Of a stretch of 64,000 nt of DNA, positions 34,578-43,688 are shown piece by piece. The notes beneath the pieces were generated by a model. It ran no database searches. It saw only the letters and a list, made by a program, of their open reading frames with translations, and was not told the origin of the DNA. Position 1 is the stretch's first letter, and every line of letters begins with the position of its first letter. This DNA is from Dictyobacter aurantiacus (GTDB taxonomy: Bacteria > Chloroflexota > Ktedonobacteria > Ktedonobacterales > Ktedonobacteraceae): NCBI RefSeq assembly GCF_003967515.1, contig NZ_BIFQ01000002.1:682001-746000 (forward strand). Direction: 5' to 3'. The translations under genes were made by a program, and so were the position numbers.

Positions 34578-34718
34578 GTTTGATGGATTGTTCGCCCGCT
34601 ACGCGGGCGAGAGGGGGAGGAGTTGCCGGGGGCACAGCCCCCGAACCCCCAGTCAAGGGGCTAGCCGCTTGATCATGCCCCCGGCATGCTCGCTTGCATC
34701 CCCGCTCCCCCATCAAAT
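34578..34718. repeat. GC-rich repeat bounded by TTTGATGG inverted ends
   Basis: TTTGATGG near 34579 and CCATCAAA near 34710 bound about 140 bases rich in small hairpins (CGCCCGC..GCGGGCG, GCCGGGGGC..GCCCCCG). It shares GCATGCTCGC with the repeat near 47.94 kb. It lies in a 660-base gap (34503-35162) with no gene. Confidence 0.6.
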
Positions 34719-34760
34719 GAACTTTGACAGAACACTAAGCACTACCATCAAACACTTTAT

Positions 34761-34826
34761 TGGTTTATTGGTGTTGGTGCGACAGGGGCGCGGATGCGCC
34801 CCTGTCGCACCAACACCAATAAACCA
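34761..34826. repeat. 31-bp perfect inverted repeat of the GTGTTGGTGC hairpin family
   Basis: Arms 34761-34791 and 34796-34826 are exact complements with loop GGAT. The core GTGTTGGTGC..GGGGCGC also occurs at 50810-50855 and throughout 54640-55140. It is followed by GC-rich GCGGCCGC-type sequence, as at those loci. Confidence 0.85.
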
Positions 34827-35162
34827 GCGCGGCCGCGCAAGCGGCCGCCCGAGCGGCGGCGCTCAAGCAAACCCATAAAAAGTGTGTCTGACACTTTCCC
34901 CCTTATTACAACACGGTTATGCTGATCCTTTTGAGACAGCGTGCCATGACATGGGACTGAAAAGAAGAGTGACACTTTCCATCTAGTTTAATCGTGCTAT
35001 TCAAATGAAGGAAAGATAAAATACGCCATTCGCAAATTTTCTATTACTATACGCCACGCAGTCAATGCTGACATTTATGAGTTTTAAGATGCTACAATAA
35101 TAAATACGATCCATCTCCTCACGAGTTTGATTGAGTAGACTAACACAAACGGTAGGATATAA

Positions 35163-35870
35163 ATGTTCAACAAAGATATACAAAAATGGGCGCGACAACT
35201 TGCGGCGCAGATTATTCGTCCATTAGCCAACCTGGGCATCACTCCCAATACCCTTACGCTCATTGGCCTCTTCTTCAGCGTGGTGACAGCGGCCGTCATC
35301 AGCCAGGGTCTCTTTTTGATCGGTGGCCTGCTGGTGCTATTCACCGGCATCTTCGATCTCTTCGATGGGGCCACCGCCCGTCTGCGCAACATTGAGACCA
35401 CCTTTGGTGCCTTTCTGGACTCCACCCTGGATCGCTATTCGGAAGCAATTATTCTGGGAGGGCTACTGTTCTACGCCCTTTTTCATCCCACGATGCAGGC
35501 CAACCTATGGTTTACAGGATCGGCGCAAGTGTGGATGATCGCGCTCATTTATATCTCGATCGTGGGCTCCCTGATGGTCAGTTACACCAAAGCACGCGCC
35601 GAAGGACTGGACATCGAATGCAAGACCGGCCTACTGGCGCGCCCGGAGCGCGTCGTCGTCCTGGCCGCGGGCCTGCTGTTCGGTCTGACCATGTGGGCCC
35701 TGCTACTCCTGGCCGTTTTCTCCAATATCACCGCTGTCGAGCGCATGTTCGCGGTTTATCGCGCCACCCAGCATGCCAACAAACAGCATGCGGAAGCCTC
35801 CAACCCAGGTCGTCAATCACCGATCTCAATCGACCATCCTCAGTCATCGGCCCGAGAGGAGTCCTTCTAG
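35163..35870 (+). CDS. CDP-alcohol phosphatidyltransferase
   Basis: A protein of 235 residues with about six membrane helices. The signature DG-x2-AR-x8-G-x3-D-x3-D is complete: DLFDGATARLR followed by GAFLDSTLDR, near residues 67-91. The last Asp is the catalytic base and the others bind divalent metal. It joins a CDP-diacylglycerol-type donor to an alcohol such as glycerol phosphate or inositol phosphate. The acceptor is uncertain; context gives no help. Confidence 0.93.
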   Translation: MFNKDIQKWARQLAAQIIRPLANLGITPNTLTLIGLFFSVVTAAVISQGLFLIGGLLVLFTGIFDLFDGATARLRNIETTFGAFLDSTLDRYSEAIILGGLLFYALFHPTMQANLWFTGSAQVWMIALIYISIVGSLMVSYTKARAEGLDIECKTGLLARPERVVVLAAGLLFGLTMWALLLLAVFSNITAVERMFAVYRATQHANKQHAEASNPGRQSPISIDHPQSSAREESF

Positions 35871-36016
35871 GAATTTATGGGGCCGCAATCCCATCAAGCA
35901 GTCTTCAACAACTTTTTTGGTCGGGCAATCGTAGTATCTATAGGTGCTTGTTATGTAGAGGTATGTCTGACATATATTTGTTGTACCTTATACACAGAAA
36001 GGATCAAGATACAGAT

Positions 36017-36787
36017 ATGGGACAGCTCGACCAGAAAGTTGCGGTAGTTACTGGCGCTGATAGCGGCATCGGGCGCGGGATCGCGCTCGAACTGGCCAGC
36101 GCGGGCGCCACGGTTGTCATCAATTACGCGCACGCCAAAGATAAAGCGGAAGAAGTCCGCCAGCAGATCGAACAGAAATCCGGCAAGGCCCTGGTGGTAC
36201 AGGCCGACGTCTCGCAATACCAGCAGGCCATTGGTCTGATTCAGCAGGCCGTTGAGCATTTCGATCGCATCGATATCATGGTCAACAATGCTGGCATGGA
36301 AATTCACAGCCCGTTCCTGGACGTGACTGAGGAGCAGTTTGACCGTGTGATGGGTGTGGATCTCAAAGGATCATTTTTCTGCGCCCAGGCCGCGGCACGC
36401 GAGATGATCAAGCGCAAGATCGCCGGCCGCATCATCAACATCTCATCGGTGCATGAGGATCTGCCAATGCCCGAGAACGTCCCCTACTGCTGCGCCAAGG
36501 GTGGCATGCGCATGCTGATGCGCACCATCTGCCTGGAACTGGCCCAGCATAACATTACCGTCAACAACATCGGTCCCGGCGCCATCGATACCCCGATCGA
36601 TGCCGACGTGAAGGCGGACCCCAAGAAGTACCAGGCCCTGCTGGACGAGATTCCGCTGCACCGCATGGGCCAGCCAGAAGAGATCGGCAAGCTCGCGCTC
36701 TACCTGGCCTCCGATGCCGCCGCCTACGTGACTGGATCAACCTTCTTCATCGATGGTGGCCTGATGCGCAACACCGGCGGATTGTAG
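36017..36787 (+). CDS. SDR-family oxidoreductase, glucose 1-dehydrogenase-like
   Basis: A protein of 256 residues from MGQLDQKVAVVTGADSGIG. Classical SDR features: a TGADSGIGRG cofactor loop, NNAGMEIHSP near 88, a catalytic Ser in INISSVHE near 142 and the YCCAK motif near 158. The FFIDGGL end matches glucose-dehydrogenase-like members. The open frame extends far upstream but without homology, so I start here. Its TAG stop coincides with the first bases of a dispersed repeat. Confidence 0.92.
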   Translation: MGQLDQKVAVVTGADSGIGRGIALELASAGATVVINYAHAKDKAEEVRQQIEQKSGKALVVQADVSQYQQAIGLIQQAVEHFDRIDIMVNNAGMEIHSPFLDVTEEQFDRVMGVDLKGSFFCAQAAAREMIKRKIAGRIINISSVHEDLPMPENVPYCCAKGGMRMLMRTICLELAQHNITVNNIGPGAIDTPIDADVKADPKKYQALLDEIPLHRMGQPEEIGKLALYLASDAAAYVTGSTFFIDGGLMRNTGGL

Positions 36788-37020
36788 GTGGTGGGCTTGT
36801 CCCCAATACGTTCAACATAACATGCTGGCTCACCTTTGAAAGGGAAGATGATATCGTTGGTGGAACGTGCGCGCCCGGACACGGGGCCGCTTCGCAGCCA
36901 GGCCGGGGCAAGCCCGGCACCTACGACGATCTTCATCTGCGATGTTGCTACATTGAATGTACTGGGGCTTGCCCCAGCTTATCGCGCAGAGCCCGAGTAC
37001 GGGACCGCTCGCTCATATAC
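36785..37020. repeat. Cluster of GTAGGTGC-type dispersed repeats
   Basis: TAGGTGGTGGGCTTGTCCCC begins at the SDR stop codon. A long-form copy spans 36855-36926 and a third GGGGCTTGCCCC copy lies near 36964-36980. These fill the 350-base gap before the DinB gene; no gene is seen. Confidence 0.75.
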
Positions 37021-37137
37021 TGATCATTCGATAATTTTGATGTTTACTATCGAAAACTATAGCTACCACCTCTGAGTCCGTTTCTGGTAGAGTATGGACT
37101 ACACATACCGCTGCATATACAAAGAACGGAGAAACAG

Positions 37138-37620
37138 ATGGTTGCTAACCGCGTACAATTGATCGATACACTGGAACAGACCCATCAGACGCTGGTTCGT
37201 TTGGCGGCCCACCTGTCGGATGCTGAGTTGGATTTTCGGCCTGATCCGGAGGCCTGGAGTACACGTGAGATATTAGCCCACCTGGTGGACGACGAGATGT
37301 TTGTCATGCGTACACGTCTGGAGCGGATGGTCAAAGAGGAGAATCCAGTTCTGGCTTCACACGACGAGAAGAAGTGGTATCGCCAGCGCAATACGGCCCG
37401 CGATGCGGTTGATGAACTCTTGAGCGACTTTGCTATTCAGCGTGCCGCCAGCCTGGGCATCCTCAGGCTTTTCCGCGCTGAAGAGTGGGAACGGACCGCA
37501 TACCATCCCGAATACAACCATTTCACGACCGAAAGATGGGTTGAAGATTGGATTGAGCACGACCACATCCATATACGTCAAATCGAGAACAATAGCGCCG
37601 CCTTTTCAGGCCGATCATAG
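37138..37620 (+). CDS. DinB-family protein
   Basis: A protein of 160 residues, four-helix bundle. The metal-type His residues are visible: TREILAHLVDDE near residue 47 and DWIEHDHIHIRQIE near residue 145. Related to DinB_2 proteins, which include thiol S-transferases and proteins of unknown role. It starts right after AACGGAGAAACAG. No functional context. Confidence 0.85.
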   Translation: MVANRVQLIDTLEQTHQTLVRLAAHLSDAELDFRPDPEAWSTREILAHLVDDEMFVMRTRLERMVKEENPVLASHDEKKWYRQRNTARDAVDELLSDFAIQRAASLGILRLFRAEEWERTAYHPEYNHFTTERWVEDWIEHDHIHIRQIENNSAAFSGRS

Positions 37621-37670
37621 GCAATTTCGCCTTCCAGACGATTTGTTGAGCCAGTGAGCTTATCTTTTTT

Positions 37671-37725
37671 GTTGCCTAACAGTGCAAGCAATGCTATACT
37701 TGTCGAGTTACAGTTGTTAGGCAAC
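37671..37725 (+). promoter_or_regulatory. Extended -10 promoter framed by an 11-bp inverted repeat
   Basis: TTGCCT at 37672-37677, a 17-bp spacer and TGCTATACT with TATACT at 37695-37700. GTTGCCTAACA (37671-37681) and TGTTAGGCAAC (37715-37725) are exact inverted copies flanking the -10, so a dimeric regulator could cover the promoter. It serves the LAL regulator 39 bases downstream. Confidence 0.7.
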
Positions 37726-37763
37726 ACGATGTATCTCTTGTCGTTGCATAGAAAGTACGCTCT

Positions 37764-40700
37764 ATGCCCAGATATGCCGACGCTCAATTTCGCTGGTCTG
37801 AGCAAGCACAAACCTATGTCCTCTCCTCTGGTGATCGGGTAAGCGAACAGGCTCTCACGAGCGATTGGTTAGAGCTGAATAACTCATTCTCCTTTCACAG
37901 TCGCCGGGGCATGCACTACACCGTCCGTAAACAGAAAGGGCTGCGGGGAAGCAACTACTGGTACGCATATCGACGCCTGCATGGGCGCCTTGTGAAACGT
38001 TACCTCGGCAGAACGGTAGACCTTACGCTTGCTCGCTTAGAGGAGATTGCTCACCGGCTCGAGAGTGAGTCTGAGGCGTCCAATAAAGCTTTCCATGCGC
38101 CACAAACAGCGGCCCTCCTCCATTCCACACCAGACGGCTTGCCTGCGGAGAAACGTCTTCCCTCTGCTTCGGCGGAAGCATACCCGTTGCTTCTCTCCAA
38201 GCTGTCACAACCACGCCTGCCTGCTTTTCTGCTCGATCGCCCGCGCCTGTTTCCGCTGCTCGATACCGGACGAGAAGGTCTCTTTACGCTGCTCTCAGCC
38301 CCTGCTGGCTTTGGAAAGACGACCCTGGTCAGTCAATGGATAGCAGCACGGCGCGCCGATACTGATTTTTCCCCGGTGGCCTGGGTTTCTCTGGAAGTTG
38401 TTGATAATGATCCCCTACGCTTCTGGCGCTATCTCACTACGGCCTGCCGGGCGTTTGGGGTTGACCTGACACAGGTTCACAACGCATTCGCTGCTCTGAC
38501 TCCGCAGCCTCCTTTTTTGCCCGCAAATCTTTCGCAATGGCTTTCGATTCTCCTCAATGCATTGGCTCAGGCCCCGGCAGGAGGTATTCTGGTACTGGAA
38601 GATTATCATGTAATTACTGAGCCCGTAATTCATGAGGCTCTCTCGTTTTTTCTCAACCATCTTCCAAAAACGATCCATCTATTAATGATTACGCGTAGCG
38701 ATCCTCCGTTCCCCCTGGCCAGCCTGCGTGCTCACAACGCCCTCGTCGAAATACGTACTGCTGATCTACGCTTCACACAAGAGGAGACCGCGACCCTCCT
38801 ACATCACGCCCTCCCTTTTCCACTGGATGCAACGATGATTCAAAGGCTCCATGCACAACTGGAAGGGTGGGGGGCCGGGCTCCATCTTACAAAGCTTGCG
38901 CTTCAGCGGATTCCTTTACCCCTAGAAGATGCACAGACGATCACACTCTTTTCCCAGAACAGCGCTTCCTTCCAGGAGTATTTTGTGACTGAAGTCCTCA
39001 ATCTTCAGGCGGAATCAGTACAGCAGTTTTTGCTCCAAACCAGCCTGCTCCCTCGCTTGACGGCCTCTCTCTGTGATGCCATTACAGAACAGATGCAGAG
39101 CCAGGATATGCTCACCGAGCTTGCGCACGCCAATCTGTTTATTGAACAGCTTGACAGCAAACCACTCCTTCAATGCACCCAATTCGTCGAAGCTCATCAG
39201 TGGTATCGTTATCATGCGCTTTTTGCCGAGGCTATGCGTCATGAGGCACGCCGCAGGTGGAGCGAAACTTATCTGCAGCAGATCTCAGCGCGTGCCTCTC
39301 TCTGGTATGAGCGCTGCGATTTTCTGCCTGAAGCTATCGATGCCGCGCTGGCTGCCCGGGATTACCCACGAACCGCGATGCTCCTGGTTCGTTTTCTTGA
39401 GGAGCGTACCATCCCAGGGGAAGTGCAGGAACCTCATACACTGCTACGCTGGTTCAAGCAACTACCGGAAGCCCACCTGGAGCAAAATCCGGTTCTGTGT
39501 TTGTATTATGCTACAGCGCTGCTCTTGCAAAGCTCTGCCTGGACCCCCGCTGCATCGTCCCTTCCCATGATAGAAAAGCTCTTGAGCATGGCAGAACACC
39601 GTTGTCGCGCTGAGCAGAATTTTTCGCAGTTGGGAGGGATCTTTGCCTTTCGTGCCTTATTTGCCTTGAGACTGGATAAGATGCAGGTCGCGGTAACATG
39701 CGCGAAACAAGCGCTGGATTGGCTTCCTCAGACGCAAGACATCTGGCGGGGCCTCAGCGCGACCATCACCGCGACGGGATGGTTAGAGTCAGGTCGTTTC
39801 CAGCAGGCTCGCGACTTCCTTGGTGAAGCCCATACTCAACTTGGCAGGACGAACAGTCACCTTTTCTATCAGGTTGCTACCATAAAGCTGGCACAGGTGC
39901 TTGTTGAGCTGGGCGAAATCCAGCAAGCCACTCCCTTATATCGCCAGGCTCTTGAAGCTTCTACCCTCACGGTGAACGAAAACCTGGCCAAACCGCTCGC
40001 ACACTGGCGCTGTACCGCTCTGTCCAGCTATGCGATCCTCTGCTATACATGCAATGAGCTGGAACAAGCCTCTCGGTTGCTCCAGGAGGCGATAGTGCTC
40101 AGTCGGACGCATCTGTTCTTGCATCACGAAGTCCATGCTTTGCTCGTGCTCGCCCGTGTGCAACAGGCCCAGGGTCAGGTTTTTGTTGCCCAACAGCAAC
40201 TTGCAGAGCTTCTGGAGCGCATACCAGCTTCTCAAGCCCAGCTTGTACAGGATATTCAGACTGCCCAGGCACGCCTGGCGCTCTCCATCGGCGACCATAT
40301 GACCTTGCAGCATTGGGCGTTGCTCCGAACACCGCACCCTGATTTTGCGCAGAGGGCCGAAGCGAATCTGTTACAAACGCGTTGGTTGCGCATCCAGGGA
40401 AAAGAGGAAGAGGCACAACACCAGCTTGAACAGATCATTCTTACAGCACGGGAAGCAGGACACACTCGCAGTATGCTTGAAGCGATGATAGAAATGGCTT
40501 TGAGCACCCTGGCATGCAGGCGTAAGGTCGAGGCTCAGCATATGCTGCGTGAGGGGCTTATCCTGGCGCTGCCCAATCAGCCAGTACGCCTGTTCCTCGA
40601 CGCTGGTGAACCGATGGCCATGCTTTTGCGTTCTCTGCTCCCCCAGACCCACGACCAGCCTTTGCGTGCGTATATCCGTACCCTGCTGGGAGCTTTTCCT

Positions 40701-40937
40701 ACCTCGCGGCAAAGAGGTGCGCCTGACCTGGCGGCGCCGCTGATTGAACCGCTCTCGCCGCAAGAAATGCGCGTTTTACGTCTGCTTGCTGAACATCGCA
40801 CCAACGCGAAGATAGCTGAGATGCTCGTTGTCTCGATCAATACTGTGCGCACCCAGGTGCAGAGCATCTATAACAAGCTGGGCACGCATAGACGTAGCGA
40901 AACCCTCGAAGTTGCACGTGACCTCAACCTCCTCTGA
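37764..40937 (+). CDS. LAL-type (MalT-like) LuxR-family transcriptional regulator
   Basis: A protein of 1057 residues. Residues 45-90 hold a short module (HYTVRKQKGLRGSNYWYAYR, then KRYLGRTVDL) common on ktedonobacterial LAL proteins. Walker A SAPAGFGKTTL lies near 178 and a Walker B-like GGILVLEDYH near 274. A winged-helix and TPR-rich region spans 350-950, and a C-terminal LuxR helix-turn-helix (LSPQEMRVLRLLAEHRTNAK, VSINTVRTQVQSIYNKL) spans 990-1050. STAND-class regulators of this type are ATP- and ligand-dependent activators. The ligand is unknown. Confidence 0.93.
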   Translation: MPRYADAQFRWSEQAQTYVLSSGDRVSEQALTSDWLELNNSFSFHSRRGMHYTVRKQKGLRGSNYWYAYRRLHGRLVKRYLGRTVDLTLARLEEIAHRLESESEASNKAFHAPQTAALLHSTPDGLPAEKRLPSASAEAYPLLLSKLSQPRLPAFLLDRPRLFPLLDTGREGLFTLLSAPAGFGKTTLVSQWIAARRADTDFSPVAWVSLEVVDNDPLRFWRYLTTACRAFGVDLTQVHNAFAALTPQPPFLPANLSQWLSILLNALAQAPAGGILVLEDYHVITEPVIHEALSFFLNHLPKTIHLLMITRSDPPFPLASLRAHNALVEIRTADLRFTQEETATLLHHALPFPLDATMIQRLHAQLEGWGAGLHLTKLALQRIPLPLEDAQTITLFSQNSASFQEYFVTEVLNLQAESVQQFLLQTSLLPRLTASLCDAITEQMQSQDMLTELAHANLFIEQLDSKPLLQCTQFVEAHQWYRYHALFAEAMRHEARRRWSETYLQQISARASLWYERCDFLPEAIDAALAARDYPRTAMLLVRFLEERTIPGEVQEPHTLLRWFKQLPEAHLEQNPVLCLYYATALLLQSSAWTPAASSLPMIEKLLSMAEHRCRAEQNFSQLGGIFAFRALFALRLDKMQVAVTCAKQALDWLPQTQDIWRGLSATITATGWLESGRFQQARDFLGEAHTQLGRTNSHLFYQVATIKLAQVLVELGEIQQATPLYRQALEASTLTVNENLAKPLAHWRCTALSSYAILCYTCNELEQASRLLQEAIVLSRTHLFLHHEVHALLVLARVQQAQGQVFVAQQQLAELLERIPASQAQLVQDIQTAQARLALSIGDHMTLQHWALLRTPHPDFAQRAEANLLQTRWLRIQGKEEEAQHQLEQIILTAREAGHTRSMLEAMIEMALSTLACRRKVEAQHMLREGLILALPNQPVRLFLDAGEPMAMLLRSLLPQTHDQPLRAYIRTLLGAFPTSRQRGAPDLAAPLIEPLSPQEMRVLRLLAEHRTNAKIAEMLVVSINTVRTQVQSIYNKLGTHRRSETLEVARDLNLL

Positions 40938-41104
40938 ACACCTCTACCTTCTTCACGCGACTGGTGGCAAATCATACAGGCGATCATCTAAACGGATGAA
41001 GCCCATCCTGCCCTGTGTGGACTATACTGCTGACATCGAACAAACAACACTGCTCCACCAGAGCAAGCTATTGCACCACATAATTATAGAAAGGTAGTCT
41101 ACCT

Positions 41105-41983
41105 ATGATAAACGCCGCATTTCCTTACGAGAAAAAACGGAAAGCCGTTCTGGGGCTTGAGATGGCCTATGTAGAAGAGGGGCAGGGAGATCCCATCGTT
41201 TTTTTACACGGCAATCCCACCTATTCCTACGTCTGGCGCAATATTCTGCCGTATGTGCAGGGCTTTGGCCGCATCATTGCCCCGGATCTCATCGGTATGG
41301 GTGATTCGCAGAAGCTGCCCGAGAGCGGCCCCGGCGCCTATACCTTCGTCGAGCATCGCCGTTACCTTGATGCGCTGCTTGAGGAGTTGGGGGTCAGTAG
41401 CCGGGTCGTCCTCGTGGGACATGATTGGGGAGCAGCCCTGGCATTTGATTGGGCACGTCGCCATCCAGAAGCTGTGCGTGGCATTGCCTATATGGAAGCG
41501 GTCATAGGAACTTCCTCGTGGAGTGAGATGCCAGAGATCGCCCGCTCGCGCTTTCAGGCCCTGCGTTCCCCCCAGGGTGAGCAGCTAGTACTGGAGCAGA
41601 ACTCGTTCATCGAGTTCAACCTGCCCAAGACCATTCTGCGCACCTTAACCGACGAGGAAATGAATCAGTATCGTCGCCCATTTGTCCAGGCCGGCGAAGC
41701 GCGTCGCCCGACTCTCTCGTGGGCACGTCAACTGCCGATCGAAGGCGAACCAGTTGATGTCGCTGAGATCGTCACAGCCTCTGGCAAGTTTCTCTCTCAG
41801 AGCCCTATTCCAAAATTGCTGATCCAGGCTGTTCCGGGCACGCAAGATCCTCAGAAGGTCACGTTCAACCGCACGTGGCCGGCGCAAACAGAGGTGAGCG
41901 TGCGCGGGCATCACACCCCTCAGGAGGACTCTCCTGATGAAATTGGGCAAGCCATCAAAAACTGGTTGCAACAGCTGCAGTAG
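41105..41983 (+). CDS. Haloalkane dehalogenase-like alpha/beta hydrolase
   Basis: A protein of 292 residues. HGNPTYSYVWRNILPY near 35 is the oxyanion and halide-binding signature of haloalkane dehalogenases (Asn37 equivalent). The nucleophile elbow GHDWGA places Asp at 107, and the catalytic His is in HTPQEDSPDE near 270. An acid is expected near EIVTASGKF. The Asp nucleophile distinguishes it from esterases. Natural substrates of soil members are usually unknown. It lies 167 bases after the LAL regulator. Confidence 0.88.
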   Translation: MINAAFPYEKKRKAVLGLEMAYVEEGQGDPIVFLHGNPTYSYVWRNILPYVQGFGRIIAPDLIGMGDSQKLPESGPGAYTFVEHRRYLDALLEELGVSSRVVLVGHDWGAALAFDWARRHPEAVRGIAYMEAVIGTSSWSEMPEIARSRFQALRSPQGEQLVLEQNSFIEFNLPKTILRTLTDEEMNQYRRPFVQAGEARRPTLSWARQLPIEGEPVDVAEIVTASGKFLSQSPIPKLLIQAVPGTQDPQKVTFNRTWPAQTEVSVRGHHTPQEDSPDEIGQAIKNWLQQLQ

Positions 41984-42054
41984 ATGATACAGAAACACGC
42001 ATAGTAGCATCGCCTACAAGCGAATACATATTATAAATAGAAAGATACTATTTT

Positions 42055-42567
42055 ATGAGAACGATTCTCTGGGCAACGTTGAGCGCCAATGGAAACTATG
42101 CACGCAATGCTGGCCCCGAACATCCTCCCAGACAGGAAGCGCTCAGCGATTTCCTGGATCAGGTGAAAGCGGCGGGAAATTTCATCGTCGGACGTCGAAC
42201 CTTCGAAAGCTTTCAGGCAGGTGGTGAAAATCCATTTGGCGATATTGACATCGTCGTGCTCACAAAGAGCGTCAAAGGCATTCCCGGGGTCAAGGTTGTA
42301 GCGTCGCCGCAAGAGGCTCTGGCGCATCTGCAAGCAAAAGGCCATACTACCGCCCTTCTGGCAGGCGGCGCGGATCTGCACAACACCTTTTTACAGCAAG
42401 GACTTGTTGACGAAATGATATGCCCAATCACACCAGTACTGGAGGGAAAGGGATACAACATCTTGCTCAACCAGGACCATTACCAATACAAGGATATACA
42501 ATTGTTGGACTTCAAGTCTCTTGGCGGTGGGGTCGTCCGGTTGCATTATGCGATCGGTCATGAATAA
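42055..42567 (+). CDS. DHFR/RibD C-terminal-domain-like reductase
   Basis: A protein of 170 residues. Fold features are LWATLSANGNYAR at the start, GNFIVGRRTFESF near 41, and LLAGGADLHNTFLQQGLVDE near 101, which is the NADPH-binding strand-helix of RibD C-domains. Such small proteins reduce unknown substrates with NADPH. The ATG follows an AT-rich leader with little ribosome-binding sequence. Confidence 0.85.
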   Translation: MRTILWATLSANGNYARNAGPEHPPRQEALSDFLDQVKAAGNFIVGRRTFESFQAGGENPFGDIDIVVLTKSVKGIPGVKVVASPQEALAHLQAKGHTTALLAGGADLHNTFLQQGLVDEMICPITPVLEGKGYNILLNQDHYQYKDIQLLDFKSLGGGVVRLHYAIGHE

Positions 42568-42760
42568 AGCTATTCGATAAACATAATCGCTCCAAGGGCG
42601 CGGACGAGGCTGGATATCACCTTGCCTCGCCTACGCACCTGAGCAGCTTAGCGGCGGGTTCGCTGCGAAGGCAGGCCCTTTAAGCCAATTCCGGCGGGAC
42701 TGCATTCCGTGGTCTGTGAAATGGTGCAACAGATTCTATACCACCAATGCCGTCGCGCCG

Positions 42761-43282
42761 TTAAATGCTAGCGTCGTGTGGCCTGTGAAACGGCGCGCTG
42801 GCATGGAAGGACTCTTCAGTCAAGTCCGGAGGCCACAGGACACTGTCAATCACATGGACGATGCCATTGTCCGCAATCAGGTCAGTATGCAATACGTTTG
42901 CGTTCTCAACCATCAAGTGGTCCGCTAGCGTAACGTGCAGCGCATGACCGGAGACGGTCTCCACTTCCAGCACGGTACTGGCATCTTCTGGCGCCTGTCC
43001 CTGTTGCGACAGAGCTCTCAGATCCGCCTGAGTCAGCCGCAAGGGCACCATATGAAAAGTCAGCAACCGCCGCAGATTATCGATATCTTTGGTCATATCG
43101 AACAGATCCAGGCCCTTATCCCTCAGGCGATCAAACGCTGCATCGGGTGGCGCAAACAATGTCATGCGACCAGCATAATTCTCTAGATCTACATTTAAGC
43201 CACACGCCTTTAACATGGTGTGCAACGAAATGAACGTGAAATGTGTTGTACGTGAAAGCAACAGATCATTAATATCTTTCAT
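42761..43282 (-). CDS. Fasciclin (FAS1)-domain protein, cytoplasmic form
   Basis: A protein of 173 residues. FAS1 H1 and H2 boxes are present: TLFAPPDAAFDRL near 46 and NGIVHVIDSVLWPP near 138, with the YH-equivalent TFHMVPLRL near 76. No signal peptide is visible, unlike most secreted FAS1 adhesion proteins. It overlaps the upstream short gene by 4 bases (ATGA), so both are cotranslated. Confidence 0.85.
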   Translation of the reverse strand: MKDINDLLLSRTTHFTFISLHTMLKACGLNVDLENYAGRMTLFAPPDAAFDRLRDKGLDLFDMTKDIDNLRRLLTFHMVPLRLTQADLRALSQQGQAPEDASTVLEVETVSGHALHVTLADHLMVENANVLHTDLIADNGIVHVIDSVLWPPDLTEESFHASAPFHRPHDASI

Positions 43283-43512
43283 AATTCACCTGCAGGTATA
43301 GTATTACCAGATTCCTGATTGTAGTCAATGACCGCCATCTGCTCACTGCGATAGCGATTCACCGGGCGCTCATTCTTTGGAGGCAAAGAGCGAACCGGCC
43401 CGGCCACCGATGTCGGCCACAACGGATATATAACTGCTGGCGAGGTAATAGATTGCCTGTTATGTCGCGTTGACGCTATTACAGCAGTATCTGTTGTCTG
43501 GGAATTATTCAT
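43279..43512 (-). CDS. Small hypothetical protein upstream of the fasciclin gene
   Basis: About 77 residues from MNNSQTTDTAVI, with AGAGAGGATAAGCAGG upstream. Low complexity and Pro/Ser/Arg-rich, no membrane segment, no recognised domain. Its main support is the ATGA overlap with the fasciclin start, typical of a real coupled gene. It could instead be a translated leader. Confidence 0.5.
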   Translation of the reverse strand: MNNSQTTDTAVIASTRHNRQSITSPAVIYPLWPTSVAGPVRSLPPKNERPVNRYRSEQMAVIDYNQESGNTIPAGEL

Positions 43513-43600
43513 CCTGCTTATCCTCTCTTCCAACAATACCATGTTAATATCCCATACCTCATATCTATGGCACGTTTACCCACCCCAAAAAAGTAACAGT

Positions 43601-43677
43601 AACGCAGTGGATATAAAGTGAGAGGTGCGGCAGGGCTGGAAGCTCTGCCGCACCTCTCACTTTATATCCACTGCGTT
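43601..43677. terminator. 33-bp perfect inverted repeat downstream of the ABC transporter operon
   Basis: Arms 43601-43633 and 43645-43677 are exact complements with an 11-nt loop. It lies 12 bases after the substrate-binding-protein stop on the minus strand. The apex GGTGCGGCAG resembles those of the other long hairpins. Confidence 0.75.
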
Positions 43678-43688
43678 CGACTCTTTAT

